A model generated the notes under the pieces. It did not search any database. It was not told where the DNA came from and saw nothing but the letters and a program-made list of their open reading frames with translations. The position numbers and the translations under genes are program-made. From Methyloversatilis sp. (GTDB taxonomy: Bacteria > Pseudomonadota > Gammaproteobacteria > Burkholderiales > Rhodocyclaceae), in contig JAGNYW010000014.1 of NCBI GenBank assembly GCA_017984755.1, positions 13,074-63,099 of the forward strand: a stretch of 50,026 nucleotides of DNA, written 5' to 3'. The first letter of the stretch is position 1, and each line of letters starts with the position of its first letter. Shown piece by piece: positions 45,705 to 50,026 of the stretch.

Positions 45705-45721
45705 TGCACCAAAACCGAGCA
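45705..45721. promoter_or_regulatory. NtrC-like site, gdhA-proximal
   Basis: TGCACCAAAACCGAGCA agrees with the NtrC consensus TGCACY-N5-GGTGCA at 10 of 12 defined positions (one full half-site, four of six in the other). It lies 35-51 bp upstream of the gdhA ATG. The left 11 bases, TGCACCAAAAC, recur as an inverted copy GTTTTGGTGCA at 45772-45782. Confidence 0.5.
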
Positions 45722-45744
45722 TTCTGATGGAAATCAGCTTTTTT

Positions 45745-45761
45745 CGCACAGATTCGGTGCG
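45745..45761. promoter_or_regulatory. NtrC-like site, central
   Basis: CGCACAGATTCGGTGCG matches TGCACY-N5-GGTGCA at 9 of 12 defined positions. It is about 150-170 bp upstream of the candidate sigma54 promoter of amt, a usual distance for an enhancer. Confidence 0.45.
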
Positions 45762-45913
45762 GTGAAAATGTGTTTTGGTGCATGGAAAATACCGGGAGAG
45801 TGGCTTCCGAACATTGTCGTTGTGTTGAGCGGTGCTTCAAGATCCTTTACGGAGGCGGAATGGCATTTCCACGCACCACCGAAGAGCGTTTTCGGCCGCA
45901 TTTCCTGATCCGC

Positions 45914-45929
45914 TGGTGCGCTCTTTGCT
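45914..45929 (+). promoter_or_regulatory. Sigma54-type promoter of amt
   Basis: TGGTGCGCTCTTTGCT fits the sigma54 consensus TGGCACG-N4-TTGCW at 10 of 12 positions, with the essential GG and GC at the right spacing. Transcription would begin near 45940, about 20 bases before the amt ATG at 45963, leaving room for the GCGGAG ribosome binding site. Confidence 0.7.
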
Positions 45930-45932
45930 TTT

Positions 45933-45949
45933 TGCACCGCCACGGTGAA
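45933..45949. promoter_or_regulatory. NtrC-like palindrome over the amt transcription start
   Basis: TGCACCGCCACGGTGAA matches TGCACY-N5-GGTGCA at 11 of 12 defined positions. It begins 4 bases after the -12 element and covers the expected start of transcription, which is not a usual activating position. It could mark a repressing or nitrogen-responsive site, or be coincidental. Confidence 0.45.
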
Positions 45950-45962
45950 TAGCGGAGTGATC

Positions 45963-47165
45963 ATGGACAGTTTCAAGACATCGACCGACGTGTTGTTCGT
46001 GCTGCTGGGCGCCATCATGGTGCTTGCGATGCACGCCGGTTTCGCCTTCCTCGAAGTGGGCACGGTCCGGCGCAAGAACCAGGTCAATGCACTGGTGAAG
46101 ATCCTCGTCGATTTCTGCGTATCGACGCTGATGTACTTCTTCGTCGGCTACGGCATCGCGTACGGCGTGCACTTCTTCGCCAGCGCCGCGACGCTGACCC
46201 AGGCCAGCGGCTACGACCTCGTCAAGTTCTTCTTCCTGCTGACCTTTGCCGCGGCGATACCCGCCATCGTGTCCGGCGGCATCGCCGAGCGCGCGCGCTT
46301 CTGGCCGCAGGTGACGGCCACCGCACTGATCGTCGGCCTGCTCTATCCGTTCTTCGAAGGCATCGTCTGGAACGGCAACTTCGGCTTCCAGGCCTGGCTG
46401 CAGGCACAGTACGGTGCGCCCTTCCACGACTTCGCCGGGTCCATCGTGGTGCATGCCGTGGGCGGCTGGGTCGCGCTGGCCGCGGTACTTCTGCTGGGCG
46501 CGCGTCGTGGTCGCTATGCGCGCGACGGCGGCATTTCAGCCCACCCGCCGTCGAGCATCCCCTTCCTCGCGCTGGGCGCCTGGATACTTACCGTCGGCTG
46601 GTTCGGCTTCAACGTGATGAGCGCACAGAAACTCGAAGGCGTGAACGGACTGGTGGCGGTGAATTCGCTGATGGCCATGGTCGGTGGCACGCTCGCGGCA
46701 CTCGTCGCCGGCCGCAACGACCCGGGCTTCGTGCACAACGGCCCGCTGGCCGGTCTGGTCGCCGTCTGCGCCGGATCAGACCTCATGCACCCACTGGGTG
46801 CCTTGGTGACCGGCCTCGTCGCCGGCGGCATGTTCGTGCTGATGTTCACCCTCACCCAGAACCGCTGGAAGATCGACGACGTACTGGGCGTGTGGCCGCT
46901 GCACGGCCTGTGCGGCACCTGGGGCGGCATCGCCGCCGGCATCTTCGGGCTTGAGGCACTCGGCGGTCTGGGCAATGTGAGCTTCATGTCGCAGCTCATT
47001 GGCAGTGCCGCCGGTGTGGCCATAGCCCTCGTGGGCGGCTTCGTCATCTACGGCGCAATCAAGCGCACCGCAGGCATCCGCCTCGACCCCGAACAGGAAC
47101 ACGAGGGCGCCGACCTCGCCATCCACCGCATCAGCGCCTCCCCCGAGCGCGAAACCCTGTGGTGA
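45963..47165 (+). CDS. amt: Ammonium transporter (Amt/MEP family)
   Basis: About 400 residues with eleven membrane helices. The family block DFAGSIVVHAVGGW (with the first pore histidine), GWFGFNVMSA and PLHGLCGTWGGIAAG (second pore histidine) are present. The amt gene usually has glnK in front of it; here there is none, and gdhA is divergent. There is no classical signal peptide at the N-terminus; the ATG at 45963 has GGAG five bases upstream and is preferred over a GTG at 45945 that lies inside the promoter. The protein imports ammonium or conducts ammonia for assimilation, presumably feeding GdhA. Confidence 0.95.
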   Translation: MDSFKTSTDVLFVLLGAIMVLAMHAGFAFLEVGTVRRKNQVNALVKILVDFCVSTLMYFFVGYGIAYGVHFFASAATLTQASGYDLVKFFFLLTFAAAIPAIVSGGIAERARFWPQVTATALIVGLLYPFFEGIVWNGNFGFQAWLQAQYGAPFHDFAGSIVVHAVGGWVALAAVLLLGARRGRYARDGGISAHPPSSIPFLALGAWILTVGWFGFNVMSAQKLEGVNGLVAVNSLMAMVGGTLAALVAGRNDPGFVHNGPLAGLVAVCAGSDLMHPLGALVTGLVAGGMFVLMFTLTQNRWKIDDVLGVWPLHGLCGTWGGIAAGIFGLEALGGLGNVSFMSQLIGSAAGVAIALVGGFVIYGAIKRTAGIRLDPEQEHEGADLAIHRISASPERETLW

Positions 47166-47292
47166 CCGTGACCGCCCCGGTGCTGCATCGATGGCGTCGA
47201 CCATGCGCGGTTGCCGGATCGATCCGCTTGTTCGCAAGTTCCCGCAACCCGAGCGCCGTTCCGGCGATGTCACGAGCCTCGACAGCCCGGTC

Positions 47293-48228
47293 TCAGGCCC
47301 TGAACAAGCCACCCGGAGACGCGAGCCCGGCGCCCGCCGATTCACCCAGCCAGTACCGGGCAGCACCTGCATTCAGCGTCCGCGCATCGACGGTCGGGCG
47401 CAGACCGCCGCGCTCATCCAGCGCATCGAGACGCGGCGCCGCACCGTGCAGTCCGCCGGCCACCCGGCCACCTGCCAGGAACTGAACGCCGGCGCAGCCA
47501 TGATCGGTGCCTGCCGTGAGGTTTTCGGCCGCGCGCCGTCCGAACTCCGAGCGCGTCATCACCAGCGTGTCGTCCCAGCGCCCCAGCGCGCGCAGCACAT
47601 CGCGCAGCGCCGCCAGCGAACCGGCGAGCTCTGCCAGCAACGCGCCGTGAATGGCGGGCTGATTCTCGTGGGTATCGAAACCGTCCAGCGTGACCTGCAC
47701 GACTGACACCACGCTCCCGTCGGCCAGGGCCGCACACGCGCCGGCCAGCGCCGAGCCCAGTTCACCTTCCGGAAATCCGAAACGTCGGCACATGGCATCG
47801 CGTTCGATTGCGTCGGGCGCCGGCAACGGCAGTCCGTCGCCCACACCGGACAGCGGCCGGCTTGCCTGATCGTCGGATACCCCGCCTCCCGTCACCTCGC
47901 GCGCCCGCGCATGCGACAAGCCGGCATCCACGCTGCCCACGCCCTGCACCACCGCCAGTTCGCCCGCCTGCCAGAGCGGCAGCACCGCGCGCAGCGACGG
48001 ATGCAGCGCCGTGGCCTCGTCCAGCGGCAATGCAGTACGACGGTCCGGCGCAATGGTCGGCCGAAGGCGGTAATACAGCGGATCCGCCCAGGGCATGACT
48101 GCGCCCAGACCGTCATTGCCGCCCAGCAGATCGATCACCACCAGCAATCGCCCCGCATCCGCCTGTGCCCTGCCCGCCCGCACGAACGGCACTGCCCCCG
48201 CGCACGCAAGAAATGTTCGTCTGTCCAT
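47293..48228 (-). CDS. DUF1501 family protein, short form
   Basis: About 311 residues, where DUF1501 proteins usually have 380-480. The N-terminus MDRRTFLACAGAVPFVRAG has a twin-arginine-type signal. LLVVIDLLGGNDGLGAVMPW and YYRLRPTIAPDRR are the DUF1501 N-terminal blocks. VVQVTLDGFDTHENQ, LVMTRSEFGRRAAENLTAGT and DHGCAGVQFLAGG are those near the C-terminus. The segment that normally links them (from the SHARARE position to the TLDGFDTH block) is about a third shorter and lacks the G-W-L-x-R block. The family is related to alkaline-phosphatase-like enzymes but its function is unknown. The usual DUF1800 partner gene is not adjacent. It converges on amt with 127 bp between the stops. Confidence 0.82.
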   Translation of the reverse strand: MDRRTFLACAGAVPFVRAGRAQADAGRLLVVIDLLGGNDGLGAVMPWADPLYYRLRPTIAPDRRTALPLDEATALHPSLRAVLPLWQAGELAVVQGVGSVDAGLSHARAREVTGGGVSDDQASRPLSGVGDGLPLPAPDAIERDAMCRRFGFPEGELGSALAGACAALADGSVVSVVQVTLDGFDTHENQPAIHGALLAELAGSLAALRDVLRALGRWDDTLVMTRSEFGRRAAENLTAGTDHGCAGVQFLAGGRVAGGLHGAAPRLDALDERGGLRPTVDARTLNAGAARYWLGESAGAGLASPGGLFRA

Positions 48229-48368
48229 GAGCCCCCCGTCAGCCTCGAGCATAGCCGTCGCGGTCGTCCGGGATCAATCGGCGGAGCGGCGGTTCCAGCG
48301 AGTATCGCCCGGCGTCCGCGACGCCGGCTGATCATGCAGAGCCAGCCGTGGGGGTCGCTCTGACAAGA

Positions 48369-48400
48369 ACGCCACATCGGTCTCGCGAACGACGTGGCGT
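48369..48400 (-). terminator. Hairpin downstream of algC
   Basis: ACGCCACATCG (48369-48379) and CGACGTGGCGT (48390-48400) pair at 10 of 11 positions around a 10-base loop. On the minus strand it lies 44-75 bases after the algC stop and is followed by TTCTTGT, so it is a plausible but T-poor terminator. Confidence 0.5.
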
Positions 48401-48443
48401 CGGATGATGCAGCCACGCTCGCGCGCAGCGGTCGTGACCCGGA

Positions 48444-49820
48444 TCAGAACGGCAGTTTCAGTTCCGGTCTCGCGCGCAGCAGCACGTCGCGGAAGTCGTT
48501 CTGGATGCGGGCGAGCGCGGCGTCGGTGTCGGCTTCGAAGCGCAGCACGACCACCGGCGTGGTGTTCGAGGCGCGCATCAGGCCGAAGCCGTCGGCGTAT
48601 TCCACGCGCAGGCCATCGATCTTGATGATTTCGCGCGCGCCGTCGAACACTGCCGACTGCTGCATGTCGGCAATCAGCGCATGCGGCTCACCCTCGTTCA
48701 TCTTGAGATTGAGTTCCGGCGTCGAAATCGCGGTCGGAAGCGCCTTCAGCACGGCGTTGCCGTCCGGCGCGGCGGACAGGATTTCCAGCAGGCGGGCGGC
48801 GGCGTAGAGGCCGTCGTCGAAGCCGAACCAGCGCTCCTTGAAGAACATGTGGCCGCTCATCTCGCCGGCCAGTGCGGCGCCGCTCTGCTTGAGCTTGGCC
48901 TTGATCAGCGCATGGCCGGTATTCCACATGACCGGCTCGCCGCCGTGTTCGCGCACCCAGGGTGCGAGCAGGCGCGTGCATTTCACGTCGTAGACGATCT
49001 GTGCGCCGGGCTGGCGCGACAGCACGTCGGCGGCGAACAGCATGAGCTGACGGTCCGGATAGATGATTTCGCCGTCGCGCGTCACCACGCCCAGACGGTC
49101 GCCGTCGCCGTCGAAGGCGAGGCCGATTTCGGCATCACCCGCGGCCAGCACGCGGATCAGGTCTTCCAGGTTTTCCGGCTTCGACGGGTCCGGATGGTGG
49201 TTCGGGAAGTGACCGTCCACCTCGCAGAACAGCGGTGTCACCTGGCAGCCCATGGCTTCGAACAGCTTCGGCCCGATGTCGCCGGCCACGCCGTTGCCGC
49301 AGTCGATGACGATCTTCATCGGTCGCTTGAGCTTCACGTCGGACGTGACGCGGGTGATGTAGGCGTCGCGCACATCGGCGTGGCGCGTCGTGCCCTGGCC
49401 GTGCACCAGATCGTTCTCGATGATGCGGCGGCGCAGGTCCTGGATCATGTCGCCGTACAGCGTCTGCCCGCCGAGCACCATCTTCAGGCCGTTGTAGTCG
49501 GGCGGATTGTGGCTGCCGGTCACGCTGACCGCGCTGTCGGTACCGAGATCGAAGGCCGCGAAGTAGGACAGCGGCGTCGGTACGCAGCCGATGTCGACCA
49601 CGTCGACACCCGCCGCATTGATGCCCTGCGCCAGCGCACCGGCCAGTTCAGGGCCCGACAGGCGTCCGTCGCGGCCGACCGCGATGGTGCGCTGGCCGCG
49701 CTTGACGGCTTCCGAGCCGAGCGCGTGGCCGATGGCGCGAACCGCCTCGGCGGTCAGCGTCTTGTCGACGATGCCGCGAATGTCGTAGGCCTTGAATATT
49801 TCGGGTGCCGGGAAGGACAT
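48444..49820 (-). CDS. algC: Phosphomannomutase/phosphoglucomutase (AlgC-type)
   Basis: About 458 residues of the alpha-D-phosphohexomutase family. FKAYDIRGIVD is the N-terminal signature, the phosphoserine is S103 in VTGSHNPPDYNG, and the magnesium loop is FDGDGDRLG with D237, D239 and D241. GEMSGHMFFKERWFGFDDG is the sugar-binding loop. The enzyme interconverts hexose-6- and hexose-1-phosphates; the products feed GDP-mannose and UDP-glucose for exopolysaccharides and LPS, so it may supply the Eps pathway. GAGGAAA lies just before the ATG at 49820. Upstream in-frame sequence lacks similarity to the family. Confidence 0.95.
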   Translation of the reverse strand: MSFPAPEIFKAYDIRGIVDKTLTAEAVRAIGHALGSEAVKRGQRTIAVGRDGRLSGPELAGALAQGINAAGVDVVDIGCVPTPLSYFAAFDLGTDSAVSVTGSHNPPDYNGLKMVLGGQTLYGDMIQDLRRRIIENDLVHGQGTTRHADVRDAYITRVTSDVKLKRPMKIVIDCGNGVAGDIGPKLFEAMGCQVTPLFCEVDGHFPNHHPDPSKPENLEDLIRVLAAGDAEIGLAFDGDGDRLGVVTRDGEIIYPDRQLMLFAADVLSRQPGAQIVYDVKCTRLLAPWVREHGGEPVMWNTGHALIKAKLKQSGAALAGEMSGHMFFKERWFGFDDGLYAAARLLEILSAAPDGNAVLKALPTAISTPELNLKMNEGEPHALIADMQQSAVFDGAREIIKIDGLRVEYADGFGLMRASNTTPVVVLRFEADTDAALARIQNDFRDVLLRARPELKLPF

Positions 49821-49994
49821 CGGTTTTTTCCTCTCTCGTGATTCACATACCCATCGGACCGCGTGGCGTCGCGTCGTCGGGGCGTCATTGGCGTAATCGG
49901 GGGTGTCGCCGGAGCGTTGCCGGGGTGTCATCCCGCAGCGCGGCAATTATCCGCTGCAAGCCATGACAGTGACGCGAATCAGTACGCACTTGGG

Positions 49995-50016
49995 TGCGCA
50001 AACGCTCATTTGCGCA
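49995..50016. repeat. 8-bp perfect inverted repeat near the right end
   Basis: TGCGCAAA (49995-50002) and TTTGCGCA (50009-50016) flank the 6 bases CGCTCA. The element lies about 175 bp upstream of algC and close to the window edge, so its relation to the next gene cannot be seen. It looks like an operator or a small hairpin. Confidence 0.5.
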
Positions 50017-50026
50017 TTCGTTCGCC

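Noticed and set aside
44240-45727. A 495-codon open frame on the plus strand opposite gdhA
   Set aside because: It mirrors the glutamate dehydrogenase gene; long antisense frames opposite gdh genes in high-GC DNA are a known artefact.

Overview
The window is about 50 kb of high-GC chromosomal DNA, densely packed on both strands, with overlapping stop/start junctions and no rRNA, tRNA, prophage, insertion sequence or CRISPR array that I can see. The gene content points to a betaproteobacterium, most likely in or near the Rhodocyclales (a Methyloversatilis-like methylotroph is a plausible guess, not a proof). The indicators are exosortase B with Eps-type exopolysaccharide genes, a DUF4936 gene next to ygfZ, a tsaB-rimI-udg operon, a pilZ-holB-tmk-mltG block and a fused pabBC. 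All boundaries come from reading the sequence; families were assigned by recognition of motifs, not by database search.

Layout. 1-7.4 kb: a partial DUF3429 membrane protein, a photolyase-like FAD protein lacking the antenna domain, an AEC transporter, a soluble EAL phosphodiesterase with a C-terminal sensor-like domain, an orphan FtsX-type permease and an unusual uracil-DNA-glycosylase-superfamily protein. 7.3-12.7 kb (minus): a probable seven-gene operon mltG-tmk-holB-pilZ-tatD-ankyrin-queF. 12.7-17.1 kb (plus): ygfZ, DUF4936, an NRDE protein with a clear terminator, then a soluble GAF-PAS histidine kinase and its single-domain response regulator.

17.1-33 kb is the most distinctive part: a two-part exosortase B / exopolysaccharide locus. 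On the minus strand epsD-epsE-epsF-epsG-xrtB run into tadA, an L,D-transpeptidase and a GNAT gene. After a housekeeping block (MazG-like, DUF3301, pabBC, aminopeptidase, apt) come divergent epsL (minus) and epsB (plus), followed by a VanZ-like protein, a lytic transglycosylase and a flavoprotein. Together these supply the initiating sugar-phosphate transferase (EpsB), the inner-membrane co-polymerase and kinase (EpsF/EpsG), outer-membrane export (EpsE, EpsL), a periplasmic PPIase-type lipoprotein (EpsD) and the sorting protease (XrtB). No epsI, flippase, polymerase, other glycosyltransferase or PEP-CTERM substrate is in the window. EpsG starts with a tandem 24-residue motif matching the MshEN c-di-GMP-binding module, which could tie export to c-di-GMP.

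33-50 kb is mainly central metabolism: fbp, dadA, a quinone oxidoreductase, a secreted hypothetical protein, a decayed BON-domain gene, fumC, a GST, the udg-rimI-tsaB operon, a response regulator with TPR-like repeats, and divergent gdhA/amt separated by a region with a sigma54-type promoter and NtrC-like sites. A short DUF1501 protein and algC (phosphomannomutase/phosphoglucomutase, a likely source of sugar-nucleotide precursors for the exopolysaccharide) close the window. A dispersed CGATCCATTGATCGC element sits in at least two gaps between converging genes.
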